Assembly (NCBI GenBank): GCA_031270465.1
Contig: JAISXP010000059.1
Location: 1-36,105, forward strand
Length of the DNA stretch: 36,105 bases
Origin: Tannerella sp.
GTDB lineage: Bacteria > Bacteroidota > Bacteroidia > Bacteroidales > Tannerellaceae
Reading direction: 5' to 3'
In this document: one piece after another, positions 8,235 through 17,734 of the stretch
How the letters are laid out: the number at the start of each line of letters is the position of its first letter
How positions within the stretch are numbered: the first letter of the stretch is position 1
The notes under the pieces: model-generated
Database searches by the model: none
What the model saw: only the letters and a program-made list of their open reading frames with translations
Told to the model about the DNA's origin: nothing
Position numbers and translations under genes: made by a program

Positions 8235-10255
8235 TCCTTTTTGTCGGCCAGGTACTGCAATTTGATCATCTCGTCCCGATATTGCGCCGCTTCGATGAAA
8301 TCCATCCGTTTGGCGGCTTCGGCCATCAACTTTTTCGACCGTTCGATGGCCTTTTCCAATTGCTCGCGGTTCATGTATTGCAGGACGGGATCGGCGACAA
8401 GCACCGGTTCGGGTTCCGTGTATGCATACTTTTCTATGGGCTTGGGGGGTTGCCTTTCGCTCAGGATCGAAACGGTGTTCTTTACGATTTGTTTCGGCGT
8501 GATACCGTGTTTAAGATTGTAGGCCAACTGTTTTTCGCGCCGGCGGTTGGTTTCGTCGATAGTCCGCCGCATGCTGTCCGTGATTTTGTCTGCATAAAAA
8601 ATCACCTTGCCGTTCACATTGCGTGCCGCCCGGCCGGCCGTTTGCGTCAACGAACGGTGTGAACGCAGAAAACCCTCCTTGTCGGCATCCAGCACTACAA
8701 CCAGCGAAACCATGGGCAAGTCCAATCCTTCGCGAAGAAGATTGACGCCCACAAGCACGTCGAACAGTCCGTTTCGCAAGTCGTCCATAATCCGTACGCG
8801 TTCCAGTGTTTCCACATCACTGTGGATATACCTGCACCGTATATCCATCCGTTCCAGATAGATCGTCAGTTCTTCCGCCATCCGTTTGGTGAGCGTCGTC
8901 ACCAGTACGCGCTCGTCTACCGCTGTCCGCTGTGCGATTTCTTCCATCAGGTCGTCGATCTGATTCAGGCTCGGACGCACTTCGATCACGGGATCAAGCA
9001 ATCCTGTCGGGCGGATAACCTGATCGACGACAACGCCTTCGCACCGCTGCAACTCAAATTCCGCGGGAGTGGCGCTTACGTATATCACATGCGGCGTCAG
9101 CGAATCGAACTCGGCAAACGTCAGAGGGCGGTTGTCCTTCGCCGCGGGAAGACGGAAGCCGTACTCAATCAGCGTCTCCTTGCGGGAATGGTCGCCGCCG
9201 TACATCGCCCTGATTTGCGGCACCGTGACGTGACTCTCGTCCACAATCAGCAGGAAGTCTCTCGGAAAATAGTCCAGCAGACAATACGGCCGCTCGCCCT
9301 CCGCCCGACCGTCGAAATACCGTGAATAATTCTCTATGCCCGTGCAGTGTCCCAGTTCCTGAATCATTTCCAGATCGAAAGAGACTCTTTCCTGCAACCG
9401 TTTTGCTTCCAGGTTTTTTCCCTGTCCGTGGAGATATTCGACCTGATGTCCCAGATCGACATGTATCTGTCCGAGTGCCATATTGATGCGTTCCTGTGTG
9501 GTCACGAAGAGGTTGGTCGGATAGATGTTCAACTGGCGCTGTTCGTCATATTCCTGCCCTGTCAGCGGATTGAACGAGGCAATCCGGTCGATCCGGTCGC
9601 CCCAAAACTCGATATGATAGGCCATCCCGTCGTAACTTTCGATGGAAGGGAAAATATCGACCGTATCGCCGTTTACTCTGAAACTGCCGCTCTTAAAATC
9701 GACCTTGTTGTTTACGTACAGCGCATTGACGAGCAGCCGCAACATGTTGTCGCGCGCTATATTCATCCCTGTTTCGAGATAAACGACTTTTTCGGCGAAG
9801 GCGCTTGGGTCGGCCATACCGTACAGACAGGAAACCGACGAAACGACAATCACATCCTTGCGTCCCGACAGCAGTGATGCCGTCGCTCGCAGACGCAGCT
9901 TGTCTATTTCGGCATTGATGGCGAGGTCTTTCTCGATGTAGGTATCCGTGCTCGGTATGTAGGCTTCGGGCTGATAATAATCGTAGTAGGAAACGAAATA
10001 CTCGACCGCGTTGCGGGGAAAGAAACTCTTGAACTCGCTGTACAGCTGGGCAGCCAGCGTTTTGTTGTGACTGAGTATAAGCGCGGGTTTCTGTACGTTG
10101 GCGATGACGTTGGCTATCGTAAATGTTTTGCCCGAACCCGTCACTCCCAGCAACGTCTGATACGGAATGCTGTGCATAATGCCCTCGGACAGTGCCTTGA
10201 TGGCTTCCGGCTGGTCGCCCGTGGGTTTAAATGGCGATTCGACTTTGAAACTCAT
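8231..10255 (-). CDS. uvrB: UvrABC system protein B (excinuclease ABC subunit B)
   Basis: 674 aa; 'LLGVTGSGKTFTIANVIA', 'YFVSYYDYYQPEAYIPSTDTYIEKD', 'LVGVNLLREGLDLPMVSLVVVLDADKEGFLRS', C-terminal UVR motif. Confidence 0.98.
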   Translation of the reverse strand: MSFKVESPFKPTGDQPEAIKALSEGIMHSIPYQTLLGVTGSGKTFTIANVIANVQKPALILSHNKTLAAQLYSEFKSFFPRNAVEYFVSYYDYYQPEAYIPSTDTYIEKDLAINAEIDKLRLRATASLLSGRKDVIVVSSVSCLYGMADPSAFAEKVVYLETGMNIARDNMLRLLVNALYVNNKVDFKSGSFRVNGDTVDIFPSIESYDGMAYHIEFWGDRIDRIASFNPLTGQEYDEQRQLNIYPTNLFVTTQERINMALGQIHVDLGHQVEYLHGQGKNLEAKRLQERVSFDLEMIQELGHCTGIENYSRYFDGRAEGERPYCLLDYFPRDFLLIVDESHVTVPQIRAMYGGDHSRKETLIEYGFRLPAAKDNRPLTFAEFDSLTPHVIYVSATPAEFELQRCEGVVVDQVIRPTGLLDPVIEVRPSLNQIDDLMEEIAQRTAVDERVLVTTLTKRMAEELTIYLERMDIRCRYIHSDVETLERVRIMDDLRNGLFDVLVGVNLLREGLDLPMVSLVVVLDADKEGFLRSHRSLTQTAGRAARNVNGKVIFYADKITDSMRRTIDETNRRREKQLAYNLKHGITPKQIVKNTVSILSERQPPKPIEKYAYTEPEPVLVADPVLQYMNREQLEKAIERSKKLMAEAAKRMDFIEAAQYRDEMIKLQYLADKKE

Positions 10256-10258
10256 CTC

Positions 10259-10459
10259 TCAATTCTTTTTTTTCTGCGGAATGACTATCCATAATATCAG
10301 ATATGCCAGAAATCCCGAAAAAACCGTAAAAAGACTCAGCAGGATGTATCCGACCCGCACAAGTACAGGGTCAAGCCCGAAATACTCCGCAATGCCGCCA
10401 CATACGCCGGCTATCATTTTCTCTTCGTCCGAACGGTATAACCTTTTTGATGTATCCAT
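10259..10459 (-). CDS. PspC domain protein
   Basis: 66 aa 'KRLYRSDEEKMIAGVCGGIAEYFGLDPVLVRVGYILLSLFTVFSGFLAYLILWIVIP', canonical PspC. Confidence 0.93.
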   Translation of the reverse strand: MDTSKRLYRSDEEKMIAGVCGGIAEYFGLDPVLVRVGYILLSLFTVFSGFLAYLILWIVIPQKKKN

Positions 10460-10481
10460 GCTCTTTTTATTTTTTAAATGA

Positions 10482-10512
10482 CAAAATTACAACAAGGAAT
10501 AGACATCTCAAA
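10482..10512 (-). promoter_or_regulatory. predicted Bacteroidetes-type promoter for pspC-uvrB-DUF1460
   Basis: Minus strand TTTG (10509-10512), N19, TAATTTTG (10482-10489), about 23 nt upstream of the PspC start. Confidence 0.6.
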
Positions 10513-10811
10513 ATTCGACACGATTTTTTTTGTTTACCGTGACGTGTTAGATTCAGGATTTTTAAAAAAATAAATTGTTCCGTTATTCAGTCATTCAGAC
10601 ATTTAATACCCAATCAGCATTTCAAAATACGCATCGGGATCGGAATCCGGCAGAAGATCGTACAGCAATCATTCTCCGGATGAAGACAAAACTTTTGAGA
10701 CAGCCCCGTTCGGTTTCGAAACATTCGCTTATTGTTTATTTTAACATTCTTGAAAAGCAGTAATTGCCTTGCCGTAAAAGTGCCTTGCAGTTGATTTTTC
10801 ATTATGTTAAA

Positions 10812-10844
10812 GAGACAATAAGAATAATGGCCTTATTGTGTCTC
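10812..10844. promoter_or_regulatory. imperfect inverted repeat upstream of the xylose regulator (candidate operator)
   Basis: GAGACAATAAG (10812-10822) / CTTATTGTGTCTC (10832-10844); revcomp match except for one inserted dinucleotide. Confidence 0.4.
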
Positions 10845-10924
10845 ATACAATTTGCAATTTATTACGTTTCATATATTTAACATGATTTTATTCAGCAATG
10901 TATCGGACGTATGGTTTTTATGCA

Positions 10925-10932
10925 TACATTTG
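10925..10932 (+). promoter_or_regulatory. candidate -7 element of the xylose operon
   Basis: TACATTTG matches TAnnTTTG 35 nt upstream of ATG 10967; no clear -33 TTTG. Confidence 0.4.
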
Positions 10933-10966
10933 CATCCAAGTTTAAACAGTGAAAGGATGCTTCGCC

Positions 10967-11707
10967 ATGAAGACTAATTTTATTCATACTTATGTTTCTG
11001 TGGACTGTATCGTGCTGGGTTTCGACAACGACCAGTTGAATGTGTTGCTGGTGCAACTCGACCGTGAAAAAATCGGGGATAAAAGCCTGAAACTTCCAGG
11101 TAGCCTGATATACGATCACGAAGACGTGGACGATGCCGCCCAACGGATACTGTTTGAGTTGACGGGTATTAAACGGATGAACCTTAGGCAATTTAGATGT
11201 TTTGCCTCGCCTGACCGCGCCAGTCATCCCGACGACATCAAATGGATGGACAAAGCGTATCATCCGAATATAAACCGCCTGATAACAGTCGCATACCTGT
11301 CTTTATGCAAGATTGACAAAAAACTGAACAACGTCTCGAAGTACAAATCTACGCAGTGGCGGCGGTTAAACGATCTGCCGCAGATGCCGTTTGACCATAA
11401 CCTGATTGTGAAAGCGGCGCGCAGGGAAATCGAACGCTGGGTGGAACACGACCCCGCCATCGTGTTCGAGCTGTTGCCGCACAAGTTTACAATCAGCCAG
11501 TTTCATGCGCTGCACGAAGCCGTTTACAATCGAAAAATCGACATCCGCAATTTCCACAAAAAGGTAAAAAACATGCCGTATATCGTGGCGCTGGACGAGA
11601 AGCAAAAAAACGTGACACATCGTGCGGCGCGTTACTACAAGTTTGACAAGACAATCTACAAAACGACTAAAAAACAATTTATCATACTTAATTTTACACA
11701 TTTATGA
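10967..11707 (+). CDS. NUDIX-domain transcriptional regulator (NrtR-type; probable xylose/pentose regulator)
   Basis: NUDIX-like 'VDCIVLGFDNDQLNVLLVQLDREKIGDKSLKLPGSLIYDHEDVDDAAQRILFELTGI' with C-terminal winged-helix 'LLPHKFTISQFHALHEAVYNRKIDIRNFHKKV'; start placed at the second ATG (10967). Confidence 0.85.
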   Translation: MKTNFIHTYVSVDCIVLGFDNDQLNVLLVQLDREKIGDKSLKLPGSLIYDHEDVDDAAQRILFELTGIKRMNLRQFRCFASPDRASHPDDIKWMDKAYHPNINRLITVAYLSLCKIDKKLNNVSKYKSTQWRRLNDLPQMPFDHNLIVKAARREIERWVEHDPAIVFELLPHKFTISQFHALHEAVYNRKIDIRNFHKKVKNMPYIVALDEKQKNVTHRAARYYKFDKTIYKTTKKQFIILNFTHL

Positions 11708-13200
11708 AATACTTATCCGGTTATGACATAGGAAGTTCGTCCGTCAAGGCGTGTCTGGTAGACGCGGAAAGCGGTAAAATAGTGGCTTCGGATTTCTTTC
11801 CGAAGGAAGAGATGAAAATTACGGCGGTACAATCCGGCTGGGCTGAACAGGAGCCGTCCGAGTGGTGGACGAATCTGGCACTTGCGCACCGTTCCGTGAT
11901 GCAAAAGGCCGGCGCCAGGGGAGACGAGATACTGGCTATCGGCGTGACATGGCAGATGCACGGACTGGTGCTGACCGACAGGGACAAACGGGTTCTTCGC
12001 CCGTCCATTATCTGGTGCGACAGCCGCGCTGTTCCGTACGGCGAGAAAGCGTTCGACGCCATCGGCCGGGAGAAATGCCTGTCGCGACTGCTGAACTCGC
12101 CGGGCAATTTCACGGCATCCAAACTCGCATGGGTGAAAGAGCATGAGCCGCATGTGTTTGAGCGAATCGACAAACTGATGCTGCCCGGCGACTATATCGC
12201 CATGAAACTGACGGGCGATGCAGCGGTGACCGTCGAAGGCCTGTCGGAAGGTATTTTCTGGGATTTCAAAACGAACACGCTCTCGGACGACGTGCTGAAT
12301 CATTACGGCATACCGCGCAGCTTTTTCCCCGAAATAAAACCTGTTTTCGGCATACAGGGATACGTTTCGGCCGAGGCGGCAAGAGAACTCGGACTGAAAG
12401 AAGGCATCCCCGTGACCTACCGCGCGGGTGACCAGCCAAACAATGCGCTGTCGCTAAACGTTTTTGAGCCGGGCGAAATCGCTTCCACGGCGGGGACGTC
12501 GGGCGTAGTCTACGGGATTCTGGACAAACTGAACTACGACGTGCAGTCTCGCGTAAACACTTTTGCACATGTGAATTATACTCCCGAACAAATCCGTCTC
12601 GGCGTGCTACTCTGCATCAACGGAACGGGAATTCTAAATTCATGGATGAAGCGGAATCTGGCGGTCGAAGGGCTTTCGTACGACGGGATGAATCACCTCG
12701 CCGCACAGTCGCCCATCGGAGCCAAAGGGCTGTCCGTTATCCCGTTCGGCAACGGCGCAGAGCGCGTACTGGGTAACAGGGACATCAACTGTTCGCTGCA
12801 CGGCATCAATTTCAATATACACGACAGGCGGGATGTCCTGCGCGCATCGCAGGAAGGCATCGTTTTCTCGTACGAATACGGCATGGAGATTATGCGCGAA
12901 ATGGGCATACAGATACATACCGTCAGGGCCGGACGCGCGAATATGTTCCTCAGTCCTGTTTTTGTACAGACCCTGTCGGGGCTGAGCGGCGCAACAATAG
13001 AATTGTACAATACCGACGGAGCCGCGGGCGCAGCCAAAGGCGCAGGTATCGGCGCAGGATTCTACGCTTCGCACAATGAAGCATTTGCGAGCCTTGAGAA
13101 ACTGTCGGTCGTCGAACCCGATGTTCACAGCAGGGAGGCATACCGCGAAGCGTACGAAAAATGGAAAAGATTAGTCGCAATACATAAACAGTCAACATGA
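11704..13200 (+). CDS. xylB: xylulokinase (FGGY family)
   Basis: 498 aa; 'GYDIGSSSVKACLVDAESG', 'GVTWQMHGLVLTDRD', 'IIWCDSRAV', 'GEIASTAGTSGVVYG'; located with xylA and a xylose transporter; ATGA overlap with the regulator. Confidence 0.93.
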   Translation: MKYLSGYDIGSSSVKACLVDAESGKIVASDFFPKEEMKITAVQSGWAEQEPSEWWTNLALAHRSVMQKAGARGDEILAIGVTWQMHGLVLTDRDKRVLRPSIIWCDSRAVPYGEKAFDAIGREKCLSRLLNSPGNFTASKLAWVKEHEPHVFERIDKLMLPGDYIAMKLTGDAAVTVEGLSEGIFWDFKTNTLSDDVLNHYGIPRSFFPEIKPVFGIQGYVSAEAARELGLKEGIPVTYRAGDQPNNALSLNVFEPGEIASTAGTSGVVYGILDKLNYDVQSRVNTFAHVNYTPEQIRLGVLLCINGTGILNSWMKRNLAVEGLSYDGMNHLAAQSPIGAKGLSVIPFGNGAERVLGNRDINCSLHGINFNIHDRRDVLRASQEGIVFSYEYGMEIMREMGIQIHTVRAGRANMFLSPVFVQTLSGLSGATIELYNTDGAAGAAKGAGIGAGFYASHNEAFASLEKLSVVEPDVHSREAYREAYEKWKRLVAIHKQST

Positions 13201-14606
13201 TGAGAAAAACAGTTCTTATTATCGGAGTGGCCTGCCTGGTCGCCGCCTGCGAGGAGGTTGAGGAGGCGGGATGGGTAAGCACAACGCCCGAAAGCAGCTT
13301 TGCCGAACAGCCCGCCCTCACACTGTTCTCGACGACGGAGAATATGATAACAGACGTGACAGTCCATACGGACAGGAAGCTGCAGAAAATCGAGGGCTTC
13401 GGCGGATGTTTCAACGAACTGGGCTGGGTGACGATTTCGTCGCTGAACGAAGCCGATCGCGACATCGTCATCAGAGACCTGTTCAGCCCGGCAGGGATGA
13501 ATTTCACGTTCTGCCGGATGCCTGTCGGGGCAAACGATTTTGCGCGCGACTGGTATTCGTACAATGAAACGGACGGCGATTTCGAGATGAAGAATTTCTC
13601 GATCGACAACGACCGTGAAACGCTGATACCCTTCATCCGCGCCGCCCGGAAAGTCAACCGCTCCCTCCGCATCTGGGCGTCGCCGTGGAGTCCGCCGACG
13701 TGGATGAAATACGGCAGGCATTACGCCTGTCGCGCGGGCGGCGAACTGAACGGCCTCGAGGGCGACCCCGGCGCCTCGCAGGAAGGCACAAACATGTTTA
13801 TCCAGAAAGCGGAATATTTCGAAGCCTACGCGCTGTATTTCCGCAAGTTCATCGAGGCATACCGCCGCGAAGGCATCAAAATCGAAATGGTCGCCCCGCA
13901 AAACGAATTCAACTCGTGCCAGATATTCCCCTCGTGCACATGGACGGCCGACGGGCTGAGCACCTTTATCGGCGACTATCTCGGCCCGCAGATGAAGAAA
14001 ACCGGCGTCAGGGTTATGCTCGGCACGATGGAACGCCCCAATCATCTGCTGGTCGACACCGTCATGCAGCGCAAAAGCGGCACGTACATCACCGACATCG
14101 GGTTCCAGTGGGCAGGCAAGGATGCCATCGCCAAGATACACGAGACGTATCCGGACATCCGCCTGATGCAGAGCGAAAGCGAGTGCGGAAACGGTAAAAA
14201 CTCCTGGGAATACTGCTTCTACACCTGGGAACTGATGAAGCATTACTTTAACCACGGCATCTCGTCGTACATGTACTGGAACATCTCGCTCGATGCGGAC
14301 GCCGCCGACAATCGCTGGAAATGGCCGCAAAATTCGCTGATATCCGTGGATATGCAGAATAAAACGTATCGATACAACCCCGAATATTACCTGATGAAGC
14401 ATCTCAGCCATTTTGTGAAACCGGGGGCGCGACGGCTTGCGACGGAAGGCGACGACAACGTCCTCGCATTCGTCAATCCGAACAGATCAATCGTCCTGCT
14501 GACTGCCAATGCGACGGCGAAAACGAAGAGAATGACCGTCAAGGCCGGCAAGCGGATGTTTGCCGTCACGGTTGCCCCGCAGTCGATCAATACATTTATA
14601 TTATAA
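13197..14606 (+). CDS. GH30 family glycoside hydrolase, lipoprotein
   Basis: Lipobox 'VACLVAACEE'; 'KIEGFGGCFNELGW', 'RIWASPWSPPTWMKYG', 'MVAPQNEF', 'LMQSESECGNGKNSWEYCFYTWELMKHYFNHGISSYMYWNISLD' characteristic of GH30. Confidence 0.9.
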   Translation: MMRKTVLIIGVACLVAACEEVEEAGWVSTTPESSFAEQPALTLFSTTENMITDVTVHTDRKLQKIEGFGGCFNELGWVTISSLNEADRDIVIRDLFSPAGMNFTFCRMPVGANDFARDWYSYNETDGDFEMKNFSIDNDRETLIPFIRAARKVNRSLRIWASPWSPPTWMKYGRHYACRAGGELNGLEGDPGASQEGTNMFIQKAEYFEAYALYFRKFIEAYRREGIKIEMVAPQNEFNSCQIFPSCTWTADGLSTFIGDYLGPQMKKTGVRVMLGTMERPNHLLVDTVMQRKSGTYITDIGFQWAGKDAIAKIHETYPDIRLMQSESECGNGKNSWEYCFYTWELMKHYFNHGISSYMYWNISLDADAADNRWKWPQNSLISVDMQNKTYRYNPEYYLMKHLSHFVKPGARRLATEGDDNVLAFVNPNRSIVLLTANATAKTKRMTVKAGKRMFAVTVAPQSINTFIL

Positions 14607-14675
14607 AACCGGCTCCGCGATGAACAGGAAGGCATATTCGGCACCCGGCTCAAGACACGGATTGAGGTTTCATAC

Positions 14676-14714
14676 TCCCGGTGTCAGGGGAAGCCGTCTT
14701 CCCGGCGTCAGGGG
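14676..14714. repeat. short 24-bp-period direct repeat in the GH30-xylA intergenic region
   Basis: TCCCGGTGTCAGGGG (14676-14690) and TCCCGGCGTCAGGGG (14700-14714). Confidence 0.7.
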
Positions 14715-14787
14715 CAGAGTCGCAAGAGTTAAAAGATTTGGCATTAATAAACAAATAACATATTATTCATTTTAAATATAGACAATT

Positions 14788-16116
14788 ATGAAAGTTTTGA
14801 AAGGAAGTAAAGAGTTTTTTCCCGGAATCGGGACAATCACATTTGAAGGAAGAGAGAGCAGGAATCCGCTGGCATTTCACTGGTATGACGAAAGCCGGAC
14901 TGTGCTGGGCAGGAGCATGAAGGACTGGTTTCGTTTTTCGATGGCATACTGGCATACGCTGTGTGCCGAGGGCGGCGACCCGTTTGGCCCGGGCACGAAG
15001 AAGTTCCCGTGGAACGATGCCCCGGACGCCATCAGCCGCGCCAAATACAAGATGGATGCGGCGTTCGAGTTCATGACAAAAATCGGCATTCCGTTCTACT
15101 GTTTCCATGACGTTGATCTGGTGGACGAAGGCAGCAGTTTCGCCGAATACGAAAGCAATCTGGCTAAAATCGTGGACTATGCAAAGGAGAAACAGGCGGC
15201 ATCGGGCATCAAACTGCTGTGGGGTACCGCCAACGTGTTCAGCAATCCGCGCTACATGAACGGCGCCGCGACGAATCCCAACTTCGCCTCCGCAGCATGG
15301 GCGGGCGGACAAATCAAGAACGCCATCGATGCTACCATCGCGCTGGGCGGCTCGAACTACGTCTTCTGGGGTGGACGCGAAGGATACATGAGCCTGCTCA
15401 ATACTGACATGAAACGCGAAAAAGATCACCTGGCCATGATGCTCGGCATCGCCCGCGACTACGGACGCCGAAACGGCTTCGAGGGCACGTTCCTCATCGA
15501 ACCCAAACCGATGGAACCGACCAAGCATCAGTATGACTTCGATAGCGAAACGGTCATCGGATTCCTGCGCCACTACGGACTGGACAGGGATTTCAAGGTC
15601 AACATCGAGGTAAATCATGCGACGCTGGCTGGCCACACGTTCGAACATGAACTGCAGACGGCAGCCGACGCCGGACTGCTCGGCTCGATCGACGCCAACC
15701 GCGGCGACTACCAGAATGGCTGGGATACAGACCAGTTCCCGGTGAACCTCTACGAACTCGTACAAGCCATGCTCGTCATCGTCGAATACGGCGGATTCAC
15801 GACCGGCGGCACGAACTTCGACGCCAAGACGCGTCGGAACTCGACCGACCTCGAAGACATCTTCATCGCCCACATCTCCGGCATGGATGCGTTTGCCCGC
15901 GCACTGGTCGTGGCAGCCGACGTGCTCGAGAAATCGGACTACGCCAAATGGCGCAAGGCACGCTACGCCTCGTACGACGCGGGCGACGGCAAGGCGTTCG
16001 AAGAAGGCAAACTGACCCTCGAAGACCTGCGCGACATCGCAGCCCGAAGCGGCGAGCCGGCGCAAATCAGCGGCAAGCAGGAACTGTATGAAGCACTCAT
16101 CAACCTCTACATCTAA
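14788..16116 (+). CDS. xylA: xylose isomerase
   Basis: 442 aa; '[30 protein letters not shown]', '[12 protein letters not shown]', '[21 protein letters not shown]', '[16 protein letters not shown]'. Confidence 0.98.
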   Translation: MKVLKGSKEFFPGIGTITFEGRESRNPLAFHWYDESRTVLGRSMKDWFRFSMAYWHTLCAEGGDPFGPGTKKFPWNDAPDAISRAKYKMDAAFEFMTKIGIPFYCFHDVDLVDEGSSFAEYESNLAKIVDYAKEKQAASGIKLLWGTANVFSNPRYMNGAATNPNFASAAWAGGQIKNAIDATIALGGSNYVFWGGREGYMSLLNTDMKREKDHLAMMLGIARDYGRRNGFEGTFLIEPKPMEPTKHQYDFDSETVIGFLRHYGLDRDFKVNIEVNHATLAGHTFEHELQTAADAGLLGSIDANRGDYQNGWDTDQFPVNLYELVQAMLVIVEYGGFTTGGTNFDAKTRRNSTDLEDIFIAHISGMDAFARALVVAADVLEKSDYAKWRKARYASYDAGDGKAFEEGKLTLEDLRDIAARSGEPAQISGKQELYEALINLYI

Positions 16117-16128
16117 AATGCAAGCAAA

Positions 16129-17526
16129 ATGTCTGACGCTGAAAACGGAAACAAACTGTATCTCTACGCCATCACGCTCGTAGCCGTTCTGGGAGGCCTG
16201 CTCTTCGGATACGATACGGCCGTCATATCGGGAGCCGAGAAGGGACTGGAGGTATTCTTCTCGCGGGCAACCGATTTCGAGTACAACAAACTGCTGCACG
16301 GCCTGGCGTCGTCGAGCGCGCTGATAGGATGCGTGCTTGGAGGCGCCATTTCGGGCATGCTCGCCTCCCGCCTGGGACGGCGAAACTCGTTGCGCCTCGC
16401 CGCCGTGCTGTTCTTCCTCTCGGCACTGGGGTCGTACCGTCCCGAATTTCTCTTCTTCGAGAAGGGCGTGCCCACGTTCGAACTGTTCGTCGCCTTCAAC
16501 CTCTACCGCATACTGGGAGGTATCGGCGTCGGACTGGCATCGGCCGTATGCCCGATGTACATCGCCGAAATTGCACCGTCGAACATCCGCGGCACGCTGG
16601 TTTCATGGAACCAGTTTGCCATCATCTTCGGTATGCTGGTCGTGTATTTCGTCAACTACCTCATACTTGGCGGTCACGACGCGGCCGACGAATGGTCTGC
16701 CACGGTCGGCTGGCGGCAAATGTTCGTTTCCGAAGCCTGGCCTGCCGCCCTGTTCGGGATTCTCCTCTTCTTTGTTCCCAGGACGCCGCGCTATCTCGTC
16801 CTGATACAGCAGGAAACGAAAGCGCTCGACATATTGACAAGAATCAACGGAGCATCGAAGGCCGGCGAAATACTCTCGGAAATCAGAGACACGCTGAAGG
16901 AGAAAACCGAAAAGATATTCACCTACGGCGTCACTGTGATTATAATCGGCATCCTGCTGTCCGTCTTCCAGCAGGCCATCGGAATCAATGCCGTACTCTA
17001 CTACGCTCCCCGCATCTTCGAAAGCGCAGGTGCCGAAGGTGGCGGCATGATGCAAACCGTCATCATGGGCGTGGTGAACATCACCTTCACGCTGGTAGCC
17101 ATTTTCACTGTCGACCGTTTCGGGCGCAAGCCGCTGCTTATCATCGGCTCCATCGGAATGGCCGCCGGCGCCTTTGCAGTAGCCGTTTCCGACCATCTGG
17201 GGTTGCAGGGACTCATTCCGGTTCTCTCCGTAATCATTTATGCCGCCTTCTTCATGATGTCGTGGGGGCCGATATGCTGGGTGCTGATCTCCGAAATATT
17301 TCCGAACACCATCCGCGGCCAGGCCATAGCCATTGCCGTCGCCTTCCAGTGGATATTCAACTACATCGTATCATCCACTTTCCCGGCGCTCTACGTCTTC
17401 AGCCCGATGGTAGCCTACGGACTTTACGGCACCATCTGCCTCGGCGCAGCCTTCTTCGTCTGGAAATGGGTGCCCGAGACGAAAGGCAAGACGCTGGAAG
17501 ACATGACGCGCCTCTGGCGTAAATAA
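16129..17526 (+). CDS. D-xylose:H+ symporter, sugar porter MFS family
   Basis: 465 aa; 'GGLLFGYDTAVISGAEK', 'ASRLGRRNSL', 'QQAIGINAVLYYAPRIFESAG', 'VPETKGKTLEDM'; adjacent to xylA/xylB. Confidence 0.92.
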   Translation: MSDAENGNKLYLYAITLVAVLGGLLFGYDTAVISGAEKGLEVFFSRATDFEYNKLLHGLASSSALIGCVLGGAISGMLASRLGRRNSLRLAAVLFFLSALGSYRPEFLFFEKGVPTFELFVAFNLYRILGGIGVGLASAVCPMYIAEIAPSNIRGTLVSWNQFAIIFGMLVVYFVNYLILGGHDAADEWSATVGWRQMFVSEAWPAALFGILLFFVPRTPRYLVLIQQETKALDILTRINGASKAGEILSEIRDTLKEKTEKIFTYGVTVIIIGILLSVFQQAIGINAVLYYAPRIFESAGAEGGGMMQTVIMGVVNITFTLVAIFTVDRFGRKPLLIIGSIGMAAGAFAVAVSDHLGLQGLIPVLSVIIYAAFFMMSWGPICWVLISEIFPNTIRGQAIAIAVAFQWIFNYIVSSTFPALYVFSPMVAYGLYGTICLGAAFFVWKWVPETKGKTLEDMTRLWRK

Positions 17527-17540
17527 CGTCTCCGGATCGC

Positions 17541-17606
17541 CGTGTCCCTCCGTGTCTCTCCGTGTAAGAAACAATTACACGGAGTTGCACGGAGAAGAGA
17601 CACGGA
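17541..17606. repeat. dispersed palindromic (REP-like) element, copy 1
   Basis: CCGTGTCCCTCCGTGTCTCTCCGTGTAA-gaaacaa-TTACACGGAGTTGCACGGAGAAGAGACACGG; core repeated at 35270-35316. Confidence 0.75.
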
Positions 17607-17695
17607 GAACCGCAGAGAAACCGGCTTTTCCGCCGGGCGAGGCATCCCCGACAGGATGCTCCCTGAATCGTTGAATTTTTGAATCTTTGAACTGC

Positions 17696-17720
17696 CGGTG
17701 CAATTCACGAAATTGCACCG
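17696..17720 (-). terminator. perfect 10-bp hairpin downstream of terC
   Basis: CGGTGCAATT-cacga-AATTGCACCG, immediately 3' of the terC stop codon (minus strand); no strong U tract. Confidence 0.5.
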
Positions 17721-17734
17721 CGCAGTATTAAACG

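Noticed and set aside
10575-10802. Small ORFs (62 aa, both strands) between pspC and the NUDIX regulator
   Set aside because: No domain, overlapping on opposite strands in an AT-rich intergenic region.
13125-14411. 428-aa minus-strand ORF
   Set aside because: Antisense to the GH30 gene; shadow ORF.
14607-14787. Small ORF (14560-14775) containing PGVRGSRLPGVRGRV repeats between GH30 and xylA
   Set aside because: Overlaps the GH30 end; explained by the 24-bp direct repeat; no start context or homology recognised.
14767-16299. 510-aa minus-strand ORF
   Set aside because: Fully antisense to xylA, a certain gene; low-complexity shadow translation.
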